Shown: positions 24,134 to 33,005, counted from the stretch's first letter. The stretch is 64,000 nucleotides of DNA from Dorea longicatena (GCF_024168045.1 NZ_CP100126.1:451501-515500), one strand, 5' to 3'. Numbers and translations are program-made. Notes: generated from the sequence alone by a model not told the origin.

Positions 24134-24183
24134 TTCCATTGCAATGTATTCTCTGTATAAAATAAAGTAGATCCAATATCTGA

Positions 24184-24520
24184 TTGACAAATGGCAGTTC
24201 TGTGATATCATTAACCGAATATAACCAAGATGAATTTCATCTCCTGCATGCACAGACGGTAGAGAATACGATGCGTTATTTTGCAAGAGAGCTCGGGTTT
24301 GCGGATGAGGAAGATTTCTGGGGAATCGTAGGACTTTTACACGATCTGGATTTTGAGAAATATCCGGAAGAACACTGTATCAAATCGCAGGAGATCATGA
24401 AAGAACGGGGAATCGATGAGAAGATCATCCATGCAACGGCGAGTCACGGATATGCTTGGATGGACACTGGAAGATCTGATTCAGAGAACAATTGATGCTT
24501 TGAAGACATTCCAGGATTAA
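24184..24520 (+). pseudogene. HD-domain phosphohydrolase gene with internal deletion
   Basis: The first part reads LTEYNQDEFHLLHAQTVENT and LGFADEEDFWGIVGLLHDLDFEKYPEE..., with the metal-binding His-Asp pair of the HD family (LLHDLDFE). At about 24455 the frame breaks: the continuing frame ends quickly, while the next frame reads LGWTLEDLIQRTIDALKTFQ to a stop at 24518-24520, which is the normal C-terminus of this family. About 80 residues between SHGYA and LGWTLEDL are missing. The start is unclear (TTG at 24184). It is a decayed gene; a truncated product could still be made. Confidence 0.75.
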
Positions 24521-24644
24521 AAAAGGCGAAAAAGGATAACGGACGAATGGTTCGGAGGATTGGCATTTGTCAAAAAATGTGATATCATAGTAATTAAGTA
24601 GGAGAAGAACCGGGAGAAGAGACCTGGATGAAAGGTGAAGTACT

Positions 24645-25079
24645 ATGAAGATATCAACAAAGGGCAGATATGCACTGAGAATTATGATTGATCTGGCAGA
24701 GAATGCAAATGGGGAATATATTCGTCTGAAAGACATATCGGCAAGACAGGGAATTACATTAAAATATATGGAACAGATTATGCCGATGCTGACAAAGGCC
24801 GGATATGTAAGAAGTTATCGTGGCAATAACGGTGGTTATATGCTGGCGAAAGAGCCGGAAGAATATACAGCCGGAGATATTATCCGTACAACGGAAGGAA
24901 GCCTTGCGCCGATTGCGTGTCTGGATGACGTGCCGAATCGCTGCGAGAGACAGGATCAGTGTTCCACACTTGAGTTCTGGGAAGGACTTAAAAAAGTAAT
25001 CGACCAGTATGTGGATAGTGTGACACTTGCAGATTTGGTAAATAATCATGAAGAGAAGTGCAGCAAGCTGGATCTGTAA
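24645..25079 (+). CDS. Rrf2-family regulator, IscR-like with three cysteines
   Basis: This 144-residue DNA-binding protein has the Rrf2 winged helix (MKISTKGRYALRIMIDLAEN, IRLKDISARQGITLKYMEQI, RGNNGGYMLAKEP) and three Cys in ACLDDVPNRCERQDQCS that can hold an Fe-S cluster, as in IscR and NsrR. It likely senses iron-sulfur status, NO or oxygen. No isc/suf genes are in the window. The upstream region has a probable promoter (TTGTCA, GATATCAT) and an AGTAATTAAGTAGGAG stretch that may be an autoregulatory site. It differs from the second Rrf2 protein at 33006, which lacks the cysteines. Confidence 0.9.
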   Translation: MKISTKGRYALRIMIDLAENANGEYIRLKDISARQGITLKYMEQIMPMLTKAGYVRSYRGNNGGYMLAKEPEEYTAGDIIRTTEGSLAPIACLDDVPNRCERQDQCSTLEFWEGLKKVIDQYVDSVTLADLVNNHEEKCSKLDL

Positions 25080-25107
25080 ATGTAAATGAATAAAAAACAA
25101 GAAAATG

Positions 25108-25137
25108 TACAGCAGGCAAAAGTCTGCTGTATTTTTT
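25108..25137 (+). terminator. Rho-independent terminator of the Rrf2 gene
   Basis: TACAGCAG pairs perfectly with CTGCTGTA and is followed by TTTTTT. Confidence 0.88.
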
Positions 25138-25253
25138 ATGCGAAACTGGCATGTGCAAAAACATAAAAACTGGCTGTTTTAAAAATACCAGATGAGCGTA
25201 TGATAGGACTCAAAGAAAATTCACAGAAAACAGATAGGAAAGGTACAGGAATT

Positions 25254-26129
25254 ATGAAAGAGAACAGATATGAATTAAATAAGCAGCTGGCACAGATGTT
25301 AAAAGGCGGAGTTATCATGGATGTAACAACTCCGGAGCAGGCAAAGATCGCAGAAGAAGCAGGTGCATGTGCAGTCATGGCACTGGAAAGAATCCCGGCA
25401 GATATCCGTGCAGCAGGCGGCGTATCCCGCATGAGCGATCCGAAGATGATCCGCGGCATTCAGGAAGCGGTATCCATTCCGGTTATGGCAAAATGCAGAA
25501 TCGGACATTTTGTAGAAGCGCAGATCCTGGAAGCAATCGAGATTGATTATATCGATGAAAGCGAAGTACTTTCACCGGCCGATGACATTTACCACATTAA
25601 TAAAAAAGAGTTCAAAGTACCATTTGTATGTGGTGCAAGAGATCTCGGCGAGGCACTCCGCCGTATCGCAGAGGGTGCATCCATGATCCGTACAAAAGGC
25701 GAGCCGGGAACCGGAGATGTTGTACAGGCAGTACGTCATATGAGAGCCATGAATGCGGAGATCCGCCGTATCCAGAACTTAAGAGCAGATGAATTATTCG
25801 AAGCAGCAAAACAGTTACAGGTTCCGGTTGATCTTGTGGAATATGTTCATGAAAATGGAAAGCTTCCGGTCGTAAACTTTGCAGCAGGCGGAGTTGCGAC
25901 ACCGGCAGATGCGGCACTGATGATGCAGCTTGGAGCAGAAGGTGTATTCGTAGGGTCCGGAATCTTCAAATCTGGTAATCCTGCAAAGCGTGCGGCTTCT
26001 ATTGTGAAAGCAGTTACGAACTACACAGATGCAAAACTGATCGCTGAACTTTCGACAGATCTTGGCGAAGCAATGGTAGGAATCAACGAACAGGAAATTG
26101 AATTATTAATGGCAGAAAGAGGAAAGTAA
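25254..26129 (+). CDS. pdxS: Pyridoxal 5'-phosphate synthase subunit PdxS
   Basis: This 291-residue TIM-barrel enzyme condenses ribose 5-phosphate, glyceraldehyde 3-phosphate and ammonia to PLP. It begins [20 protein letters not shown] with the substrate-binding Asp; the catalytic lysines are in [10 protein letters not shown] and [12 protein letters not shown]. The frame is open from 25200, but [14 protein letters not shown] at 25254, with an AGG-containing site upstream, matches the family start. The next gene starts one base after the stop, so the two are one operon. PLP is the cofactor of several enzymes encoded further on (cysK, metY, lyases). Confidence 0.97.
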   Translation: MKENRYELNKQLAQMLKGGVIMDVTTPEQAKIAEEAGACAVMALERIPADIRAAGGVSRMSDPKMIRGIQEAVSIPVMAKCRIGHFVEAQILEAIEIDYIDESEVLSPADDIYHINKKEFKVPFVCGARDLGEALRRIAEGASMIRTKGEPGTGDVVQAVRHMRAMNAEIRRIQNLRADELFEAAKQLQVPVDLVEYVHENGKLPVVNFAAGGVATPADAALMMQLGAEGVFVGSGIFKSGNPAKRAASIVKAVTNYTDAKLIAELSTDLGEAMVGINEQEIELLMAERGK

Positions 26130-26130
26130 A

Positions 26131-26706
26131 ATGACAATTGCAATCTTGGCAATGCAGGGAGCATTCCTAGAACATGGACAGATGCTGGATCGCCTGGGCG
26201 TGGAACATTTTGAAATCCGGAAAAAAGAAGATCTGGATCGTTCTTTTGACGGACTGATCCTTCCGGGCGGGGAAAGCACCGTTATGAGAAAGCTTCTGAT
26301 CGAGCTGGATATTTACGATATATTAAAAGAGAAGATTGAAGACGGACTTCCGGTATTTGGAACTTGTGCCGGTCTGATCCTGCTGGCAGATCAGGTGGAA
26401 GATGGAGTCCAATGCTTTGGTACGATGAATATTCTGGCAAAGCGAAATGCTTATGGAAGGCAGCTTGGAAGTTTTTACACAGAAGATGAGATGAAAGGAC
26501 TTGGAAAGATTCCAATGACATTCATCCGTGCGCCATATATTGCTGATGTCTATGGAAATGCAGAGACACTGGCCGTAGTAGATGGAAAAGTGGTAGCGGC
26601 CAGACAGGAAAATCAGCTTGCGACAGCATTTCATCCAGAGCTGAATGATGACACAAGTGTACATGAATATTTTGTGCAAATGATAAAAGAAAGTAAGACA
26701 CAGTGA
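26131..26706 (+). CDS. pdxT: Pyridoxal 5'-phosphate synthase glutaminase subunit PdxT
   Basis: This 191-residue class I glutamine amidotransferase supplies ammonia to PdxS. The triad is visible: nucleophile Cys in VFGTCAGLILLA (near residue 79), and His and Glu in FHPELNDDTSVHEYF (near residues 169-171). LPGGESTVMRKLL is the family glutamine-binding loop. GAGGAAA precedes the ATG. It follows pdxS with one base between, the standard two-gene DXP-independent B6 operon. Confidence 0.97.
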   Translation: MTIAILAMQGAFLEHGQMLDRLGVEHFEIRKKEDLDRSFDGLILPGGESTVMRKLLIELDIYDILKEKIEDGLPVFGTCAGLILLADQVEDGVQCFGTMNILAKRNAYGRQLGSFYTEDEMKGLGKIPMTFIRAPYIADVYGNAETLAVVDGKVVAARQENQLATAFHPELNDDTSVHEYFVQMIKESKTQ

Positions 26707-26737
26707 TTGTCTGTTCCGGGGTTCTCTGTATATTCTA

Positions 26738-26768
26738 TTGACATTCAAGTAACTTGAAGGCTTACAAT
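26738..26768 (+). promoter_or_regulatory. MerR-type promoter with 19-bp spacer
   Basis: TTGACA (26738-26743) and TACAAT (26763-26768) are separated by 19 bp, and the spacer contains the perfect dyad TTCAAGT-A-ACTTGAA. This elongated spacer with a central palindrome is the signature of promoters activated by MerR-family regulators. It drives the ABC transporter genes. Confidence 0.8.
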
Positions 26769-26800
26769 CCCATTAAGAAAATAACAAGGGGGATTGGAAT

Positions 26801-28963
26801 ATGCAGAGAATAAAAGATCTACGGGCGGAAAAGAAACAAAATAATTTATTCCAGACAGTCATCTGGAAAAACATGCTGTATAACAGAAAAGAAACAATAT
26901 TGTTAATTATCTGTGAGATGCTGATAGTTGCAATTGCATATTCCGGAAGTATGTGCTATCAGATCCTTTCGGCGAAGCATTCCAGTGAGGTATTGTTTCT
27001 ACAGGAGGACGGAATCAGCCGTCAATTTGTCTATGCGGGAATGTTGTTATTATTTTGTGCTATCGTTCTGATCATTACGGTAATGGTTTCTTATCTTGGA
27101 AAACGTATTCCACAGTATATGTTATTAAAAAGAATGGGAATATCAATGTCAGATACCAGGAAGATGATCTGGACAGAAGCAGGTATTTGCTATGTGGCCG
27201 CAACGTTCATTGGTTTCTTTGTGGGAAAAGGGATGTTCTTGATATTCCGGAAATTTATTACAGATATGGTCGGTATAGAAGGGAAGGCCGGCAGTTATTC
27301 AAAGCTTACGTTTCCGGTGATCTGTCTGTTTTCTTTTGGAATTTACGGACTGAGTTTTCTGCTTATGAAAGAACTGGAAGCAGATTTTAGAATCATAACC
27401 AGTACACAGGAAAGTGTAAGAAAAGAAAAGCTGACCGGAAAGTTTACGGGTGGAAAACTGGTAATAGGAATCTGTTGCTGTAGTTATGCCGTAGTACAAT
27501 ATGGAAAAATTTATAATCATGAAAGTGTATATTTGCTTGGTCTGTTCTTTGCCGGAACATATCTGATATTGCGAAGTGGTATGGCATTGATATTAAGTTA
27601 TATACGGAACAAGCAGGAAAGAAACTACTACCGTCATCTGCTGCAACGCAATAAATTGTATTACCGGTCTAAAACGGTTGTAAGATATGGAGTCTTGTTC
27701 TTTATACTGAATTTTCTGGTCTGTTTTTATTTTGGATTCCAGGTAGTCAGTACGGCTACCGCAGAGCCGGTCTCATCATTATATCCATATGACTTTATGT
27801 GTATTGCAGATGATAAGGATGAAAAGCTTTTAAAGAATTTGAAAGAAACATATAAGTCAGATATTCATATTGAGGAATATCCGATGGTGCGTGTTGCAAC
27901 GGCAGATAAAATAGAACGTGGCGAAAGGGGAGCGGAACAACGGATTCAGGGACAGGAGATTGGAATTTCAGAGACGACATATCACAGGTTAAAAAAAGCA
28001 ATCCATAAAGAGGATAAAGCCCAAAAGATGGATCTGGACGCAGAAGGAAAAAAGGTTTATTTGGTACACCAGCAGGATCGTTCCGTAAAAGCACAGCCGA
28101 TGGACTGGTTTTATGGAAAATCCCGGCCAAATCTTCACATAGGTGTACCAGCCGCAGAGTATGACTGGGGAAACAAGAAAAATACTTATATAGAAAGAGT
28201 GGTAACCGGAGAAGAAATAGGGAGTCTGACCGGATGCTATAGTACAGAAAAAAGTGAGAACATCGTTGTATTTTCGGATAAATACTTTGAAAAGGCAGAA
28301 AAAGAATGGAAAAAAACAGATGCAATCTGGGGAATTCCAGTCGAAGATGCAAAGAGCTATTACGGAGAAGCAACGATAATCCAAGGACCGACAAAACTGG
28401 TGTTGATAGCTGTAAAATCAGGAATAAATAATAGAAATAAGATGCTGGAACGGATAGACCAGTTGCTGGAAAAGAAAGAAGAGGCACACCAATATATAGG
28501 AAACTATGATTCTACCGTAAGATTTCATTATGATTCGGAGAGTGCAAAAGCAGATATCATATCAGAAAGGGCCGTAAAAATTCTAATCAACAGTTATCTG
28601 ATGATTATGGTCATAATTGTAGATATGATCATTTTCTATACGATGTGTCAGATGGAATTAAAGGAAATTATTTTACGAGAAAGATTTCTTAAAAATCTGG
28701 GGATGAGTGGAAAAGAAAGAAGAAAGGTTTATCGGAAAGAGATTTGTTTCTATTATGTTTCCCCGACATGTATCATGCTTGCAGCAATGGTATTATTCCT
28801 TAGAGCTGTTTTGAGAGCAAGGATGTTTCCAGAGACCATAGCAGAAACGTGTATACGAATGGAAGGGGTGTTAATAGCTGGTGTACTTCTCTTAAGAATG
28901 CTGTATGTTGTGGCAGTATATCAGGTGTTTTCCAGAAAGGCAGGGATGAGAGATGAAAGATAA
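26801..28963 (+). CDS. FtsX-like ABC transporter permease (BceB type)
   Basis: This 720-residue membrane protein has FtsX-like cores at both ends (about four helices near residues 30-190 and others near residues 260-300 and 610-700) and a large extracellular region between about residues 305 and 605. This is the plan of BceB/YtrF permeases that remove or sense bacitracin-like and other peptide antibiotics. Its gene precedes and overlaps that of the ATPase by 11 bases, the reverse of the usual bceA-bceB order. No two-component system is adjacent. The MerR-type promoter upstream is an unusual control for this family. Confidence 0.85.
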   Translation: MQRIKDLRAEKKQNNLFQTVIWKNMLYNRKETILLIICEMLIVAIAYSGSMCYQILSAKHSSEVLFLQEDGISRQFVYAGMLLLFCAIVLIITVMVSYLGKRIPQYMLLKRMGISMSDTRKMIWTEAGICYVAATFIGFFVGKGMFLIFRKFITDMVGIEGKAGSYSKLTFPVICLFSFGIYGLSFLLMKELEADFRIITSTQESVRKEKLTGKFTGGKLVIGICCCSYAVVQYGKIYNHESVYLLGLFFAGTYLILRSGMALILSYIRNKQERNYYRHLLQRNKLYYRSKTVVRYGVLFFILNFLVCFYFGFQVVSTATAEPVSSLYPYDFMCIADDKDEKLLKNLKETYKSDIHIEEYPMVRVATADKIERGERGAEQRIQGQEIGISETTYHRLKKAIHKEDKAQKMDLDAEGKKVYLVHQQDRSVKAQPMDWFYGKSRPNLHIGVPAAEYDWGNKKNTYIERVVTGEEIGSLTGCYSTEKSENIVVFSDKYFEKAEKEWKKTDAIWGIPVEDAKSYYGEATIIQGPTKLVLIAVKSGINNRNKMLERIDQLLEKKEEAHQYIGNYDSTVRFHYDSESAKADIISERAVKILINSYLMIMVIIVDMIIFYTMCQMELKEIILRERFLKNLGMSGKERRKVYRKEICFYYVSPTCIMLAAMVLFLRAVLRARMFPETIAETCIRMEGVLIAGVLLLRMLYVVAVYQVFSRKAGMRDER

Positions 28964-29648
28964 TGTATTATTAAGAACGGAAAATATGTCCCGGAAATAT
29001 GTGATTTCGGATCGGCGGGAGACAGAAATTGAAGTACTAAAAGACATCAATCTGGAAATCAGAGAACAGGAATTTATCTCTATCATGGGAAAATCCGGAT
29101 CCGGTAAGACGACATTGTTAAAGTTACTTGGACTGATCGACCGTCCGACATCAGGAAAATTGTATTTTAAAGGAGTCGACAGCGAAGAACTAAGAGGAGA
29201 CCGTCTTGCGAGGATCAGACGTCAGGACATGGGATTCGTATATCAGGATTATTATCTGCTGGATTCATTGTCTGTGTTTGAAAATATTATGCTTCCGATG
29301 ATCCTTGATCATAAAGATGATAAAGTATGTAAAGAAGAAGCGGAAAAACTGGCGGTTTCTTTTCAAATCCAAAATCTTCTGGGAAAATATCCATATGAAT
29401 TATCCGGAGGAGAGAAACAGAGAACGGCTATCTGCAGAGCACTGGTAAATCAGCCGGATGTGATTTTTGCAGATGAGCCGACCGGAAACCTCGATTCCCG
29501 GTCAACAGAGATTGTAATGGATGTATTCAGCACGATCCATTCTAAAATGCACAAGACGATCATCATGGTTACACATGATATCAGTGTGGCGGAATATTCG
29601 GAAAGAATCCTTTATATAGAAGACGGTAAGATCACAGAAGACAGATAA
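28953..29648 (+). CDS. ABC transporter ATP-binding protein (BceA/LolD/MacB type)
   Basis: This 231-residue ATPase has Walker A GKSGSGKTTLLK, Q-loop YQDYYLLDSL, signature ELSGGEKQRTAICRAL, Walker B VIFADEPTGNLD and the switch histidine in MVTHDISVAEY. It energises the permease encoded just upstream. The gene starts inside the permease gene (11-base overlap), so the pair is translationally coupled. ENIMLPMILDHKD is typical of the MacB-like group. All motifs are intact. Confidence 0.93.
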   Translation: MKDNVLLRTENMSRKYVISDRRETEIEVLKDINLEIREQEFISIMGKSGSGKTTLLKLLGLIDRPTSGKLYFKGVDSEELRGDRLARIRRQDMGFVYQDYYLLDSLSVFENIMLPMILDHKDDKVCKEEAEKLAVSFQIQNLLGKYPYELSGGEKQRTAICRALVNQPDVIFADEPTGNLDSRSTEIVMDVFSTIHSKMHKTIIMVTHDISVAEYSERILYIEDGKITEDR

Positions 29649-29700
29649 TACCGATTTCTATTATATGGTTCATATTATAAAAAAGTTATTAATCATTTCG

Positions 29701-29814
29701 TTATTGTGTAGAGACAGAATTCCGTTCTACCAGCCTGACATCCAAAGTTACATTTTCGTTTGGTCGGTCAGGATCAGCAATATTAGAAAGCTGTAATGCA
29801 ATTTCATCGGAAAA
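29701..29814 (-). pseudogene. C-terminal stub of a LacI-family regulator
   Basis: On the minus strand the frame reads FSDEIALQLSNIADPDRPNE and NVTLDVRLVERNSVSTQ, then a stop. This is the characteristic end of LacI/GalR regulators (a ...RLVERxS... tail after the last helix). The sugar-binding and DNA-binding domains are missing. It fills most of the gap between the ABC transporter and the DUF6483-like gene. Confidence 0.65.
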
Positions 29815-29967
29815 CTAACCAGACAGCTTTTTGTGATATAAAAGTGTACACGGGAAGATACCGGGATGTATAATATTTTAGAGAAAGTATTTTTCGGAGA
29901 TACACTAGTATTAAAATTTCGGAACATCCAGTTTTGGAATGATTTAATAATCGGAGGAGTGAAATAT

Positions 29968-30351
29968 ATGTATGAGCAGGATTATATAATAAGAATAAAT
30001 AATGAAGTTATCAGAACAATGGTGAAATTATTATTAAACAAGGATATAGGTACACCTGTAGATATTTCAGATGGAGCAATTAAAGGTGAAAATAAAAAAA
30101 TGTTAGAAGCTGCGAACGGACAAAGTGGTATAAACAATATTAAGAAGCTGGAAGAGGAAATACTAACACTTGTAGATGCGAATAAAGAAGGAGCTTTAGA
30201 AAAAGCGCTTGTATTTTATGGATATCTAAATGAATTGACGGAAGATGAATTATTGTCCGGGAATTATAGCCATGAAAAAATTAAAAAAGGGCTGAAGATG
30301 GTTGCGGAGCATTATGGAATATTAAATGTTATTGATTTGATATACAGATAA
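29968..30351 (+). CDS. DUF6483-like family protein
   Basis: This 127-residue soluble helical protein starts MYEQDYIIRINNEVIRTMVK, like a small family found widely in Lachnospiraceae next to diverse genes. There is no catalytic motif that I recognise. The family name is from memory. GGAGGAG at 29953-29959 sits eight bases before the ATG, so the longer frame from 29866 is rejected. The second half (ALEKALVFYGYLNELTEDEL) is TPR-like in character. Function unknown. Confidence 0.7.
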   Translation: MYEQDYIIRINNEVIRTMVKLLLNKDIGTPVDISDGAIKGENKKMLEAANGQSGINNIKKLEEEILTLVDANKEGALEKALVFYGYLNELTEDELLSGNYSHEKIKKGLKMVAEHYGILNVIDLIYR

Positions 30352-30366
30352 AACTATAAAACATAC

Positions 30367-30449
30367 TTGACAAATATGACATAGCGGTAATATAATAAAA
30401 CCAATCCATAAAACCTATCAAAATAATAGGAAATATAAGGATTGGTTTT
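30367..30449 (+). promoter_or_regulatory. Promoter 1 of the sulfur island with operator dyad inside a hairpin
   Basis: TTGACA (30367-30372) and TATAAT (30391-30396) lie 18 bp apart. The dyad CCTAT-N7-ATAGG (30414-30418 and 30426-30430), with AAA before and after, lies just downstream. It is enclosed by an 11-bp perfect inverted repeat AAAACCAATCC / GGATTGGTTTT (30397-30407 and 30439-30449) that may also end upstream transcripts. Confidence 0.65.
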
Positions 30450-30485
30450 ATTTAGTTTAAAGAACGGAAGGGAGCGTGCAGGATA

Positions 30486-30551
30486 ATGACAAAAGAAAAG
30501 CGAATGTGGGGACGAATGCGATGTTGTTGCGCTTGCGCGCATGTAAAATAA
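30486..30551 (+). CDS. Putative cysteine-rich leader peptide upstream of cysK
   Basis: A 21-codon frame, ATG at 30486 to TAA at 30549-30551, contains four Cys codons in the run CCCAC near its end. GGGAG lies at 30470-30474. The Cys codons sit in a locally GC-rich inverted repeat (ATGCG ... CGCAT), unlike the AT-rich surroundings. By analogy with attenuation leaders, ribosome stalling at Cys codons under cysteine starvation could change RNA folding before cysK. The peptide is short and could be chance; the dense Cys run before a cysteine synthase is what makes it notable. Confidence 0.4.
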   Translation: MTKEKRMWGRMRCCCACAHVK

Positions 30552-30577
30552 AAATATAAAAAACATACTAAACATAG

Positions 30578-30639
30578 TTGACAAATAGGAATTAAGGTAG
30601 TATAGTAAATTCATCAAGAAAACATACCAAAAAAGTAGG
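30578..30639 (+). promoter_or_regulatory. Promoter 2 (cysK) with operator dyad
   Basis: TTGACA (30578-30583), 17-bp spacer, TATAGT (30601-30606), then the variant dyad CATAC-N7-GTAGG (30623-30627 and 30635-30639). It is placed at the same distance as in promoters 1 and 3, about 16-19 bases after the -10. Confidence 0.7.
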
Positions 30640-30655
30640 AAAGGTAGGAAGCAAA

Positions 30656-31588
30656 ATGTCAAAGATTTATAAAGGAACATTAGGACTGATCGGAAATACA
30701 CCACTGGTGGAAGTAGTAAACATAGAAAAAGAACTTGGTCTGGAAGCAACACTTCTTGTAAAGCTTGAGTACCTCAACCCGGCAGGAAGCGTCAAAGACA
30801 GAATTGCAAAAGCAATGATCGAAGATGCGGAAGAAAAAGGAATCTTAAAAGAAGGTTCTGTGATTATCGAACCAACATCCGGTAATACAGGAATCGGTCT
30901 TGCATCTATTGCAGCAGCAAAAGGATACAGAATCATTCTTACGATGCCGGAGACGATGAGTGTGGAAAGAAGAAACATCCTGAAAGCTTACGGTGCAGAG
31001 ATCGTACTTACCGAAGGAGCAAAAGGAATGAAGGGAGCCATCGCAAAAGCAGATGAGCTTGCAAAAGAGATTCCAAACAGCTTCGTTCCGGGACAATTTG
31101 TAAATCCTGCTAACCCAGCAGCACATAAGAAGACAACAGGTCCTGAGATCTGGAACGACACAGACGGAGCAGTCGATATCGTGATCGCAGGTGTCGGAAC
31201 AGGCGGAACACTTTCCGGAATCGGTGCTTACTTAAAAGAGCAGAAACCGGAAGTTCAGATCGTAGCATTGGAGCCGGCTTCTTCACCGGTACTTTCAGAA
31301 GGAAAAGCAGGCCCGCATAAGATTCAGGGAATCGGAGCCGGATTCGTTCCGGATACATTAGATACCAAGATCTATGACGAAATCTACAAAGCAGAAGCAG
31401 ACGAAGCATTTGAGACAGCAAAACTTCTTGCTAAGAAAGAAGGAGTTCTGGTAGGTATTTCATCAGGAGCTGCACTTGCAGGAGCTATCGCACTTGCAAA
31501 ACGTCCGGAGAACAAAGGTAAGACGATCGTAGCATTACTTCCGGATTCAGGTGACAGATATTATTCAACACCATTATTTACAGAATAA
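30656..31588 (+). CDS. cysK: Cysteine synthase (O-acetylserine sulfhydrylase)
   Basis: This 310-residue PLP enzyme makes L-cysteine from O-acetylserine and sulfide. The PLP lysine is in [13 protein letters not shown] (near residue 45), the substrate loop is [13 protein letters not shown], and the phosphate-binding [10 protein letters not shown] and ISSGAA segments are intact. AGGAAG lies about five bases before the ATG. It is the first gene of an operon with an O-acetylhomoserine sulfhydrylase gene and an Rrf2 regulator. In Bacillus CysK also acts as partner of the Rrf2 regulator CymR, which makes this arrangement meaningful. Control by the dyad downstream of its -10 is inferred. Confidence 0.95.
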   Translation: MSKIYKGTLGLIGNTPLVEVVNIEKELGLEATLLVKLEYLNPAGSVKDRIAKAMIEDAEEKGILKEGSVIIEPTSGNTGIGLASIAAAKGYRIILTMPETMSVERRNILKAYGAEIVLTEGAKGMKGAIAKADELAKEIPNSFVPGQFVNPANPAAHKKTTGPEIWNDTDGAVDIVIAGVGTGGTLSGIGAYLKEQKPEVQIVALEPASSPVLSEGKAGPHKIQGIGAGFVPDTLDTKIYDEIYKAEADEAFETAKLLAKKEGVLVGISSGAALAGAIALAKRPENKGKTIVALLPDSGDRYYSTPLFTE

Positions 31589-31666
31589 AAAGATATAGAA
31601 TCCGAAACAGAACGGACAGTATCAACAAATAACGATAAAATTATAAAGAAAAAGGAGATCAACCCA

Positions 31667-32977
31667 ATGAGCGAAAAAATCACAAGAGAGAATAGAGAGT
31701 TAAAATTTGAAACATTACAGTTACACGTAGGACAGGAAAGTCCGGATCCGGTTACAGACGCAAGAGCAGTGCCGATCTATCAGACATCTTCTTATGTATT
31801 CCGCAACAGTGATCATGCAGCAGCACGTTTCGGACTGGCAGATGCAGGTAACATTTACGGACGTCTTACAAACCCTACAGAAGACATTTTCGAAAAACGT
31901 ATTGCAGCACTGGAGGGCGGAGTTGCAGCACTGGCAGTAGCATCCGGAGCAGCAGCAGTAACATATACGATCGAGAATCTCGCACAGAACGGAGATCATA
32001 TCGTAGCAGCTAAGAATATTTACGGTGGATCATTTAACCTGTTAGAGCACACACTTCCACAGTACGGAATTACAACCACATTCGTTGACATCTTCGATTA
32101 TGATGCAGTAGAAGCAGCAATCCAGGACAACACGAAAGCACTCTATATCGAGACACTTGGAAATCCAAACTCAGATGTTGTAGATATTGAGAAGATTGCA
32201 AATATCGCGCATGCGCATAAGATTCCGCTCGTTGTAGATAATACATTTGCAACACCTTACCTTGTAAGACCGATCGAGTACGGTGCAGACATTGTTATCC
32301 ATTCAGCAACAAAATTCATCGGTGGACACGGAACAACAATCGGCGGCGTCATCGTTGACAGTGGTAAATTCGACTGGGAAGCATCAGGAAAATTCGCTTC
32401 TCTTACAGAGCCAAACCCGAGCTACCATGGAATCAGCTTTACAAAAGCAGTAGGACCTGCAGCATTTGTTACAAAGATCCGTGCGATCCTTTTAAGAGAT
32501 ACAGGAGCAACCATTTCTCCGATCCATTCATTTATCTTCTTACAGGGACTCGAGACATTATCATTACGTGTAGAGCGTCATGTTGAGAATGCACTGAAAG
32601 TAGTAGATTACCTGAACAACCATCCACTGGTAGAGAAGGTTAACCATCCGGCTGTATCTGATGATCCGGAGCAGCAGGCATTATATAAGAAATATTTCCC
32701 AAATGGCGGAGGATCTATCTTCACATTTGAGATCAAAGGTGACGCGCAGAAAGCAAAAGATTTCATCGATAATCTGGAACTCTTCTCACTGCTTGCTAAC
32801 GTTGCAGATGTAAAATCTCTGGTTATCCATCCGGCAACAACAACACACAGCCAGTGCACAGAAGAAGAATTACTGGATCAGGGAATTAAGCCTAATACAA
32901 TCCGTCTGTCAATCGGAACAGAGCATATTGATGATATTATCCAGGATCTGGATGAGGCATTCAAAGCCGTAGAATAA
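31667..32977 (+). CDS. O-acetylhomoserine sulfhydrylase (MetY-type)
   Basis: This 436-residue PLP enzyme of the Cys/Met metabolism family makes homocysteine from O-acetylhomoserine and sulfide. FETLQLHVGQESPDPVTDAR at the start and the length (about 430, longer than MetB/MetC) fit MetY. The PLP lysine is in IVIHSATKFIGGHGTT, and the PLP phosphate site is around ALEGGVAALAVASGAAA. AAAGGAG precedes the ATG. It follows cysK by 78 bases without a terminator and is followed by the Rrf2 gene, so sulfide assimilation into both Cys and Met is co-transcribed. Confidence 0.93.
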   Translation: MSEKITRENRELKFETLQLHVGQESPDPVTDARAVPIYQTSSYVFRNSDHAAARFGLADAGNIYGRLTNPTEDIFEKRIAALEGGVAALAVASGAAAVTYTIENLAQNGDHIVAAKNIYGGSFNLLEHTLPQYGITTTFVDIFDYDAVEAAIQDNTKALYIETLGNPNSDVVDIEKIANIAHAHKIPLVVDNTFATPYLVRPIEYGADIVIHSATKFIGGHGTTIGGVIVDSGKFDWEASGKFASLTEPNPSYHGISFTKAVGPAAFVTKIRAILLRDTGATISPIHSFIFLQGLETLSLRVERHVENALKVVDYLNNHPLVEKVNHPAVSDDPEQQALYKKYFPNGGGSIFTFEIKGDAQKAKDFIDNLELFSLLANVADVKSLVIHPATTTHSQCTEEELLDQGIKPNTIRLSIGTEHIDDIIQDLDEAFKAVE

Positions 32978-33005
32978 GAAATAATGAAGGAGTGTGGAGA
33001 TATAT

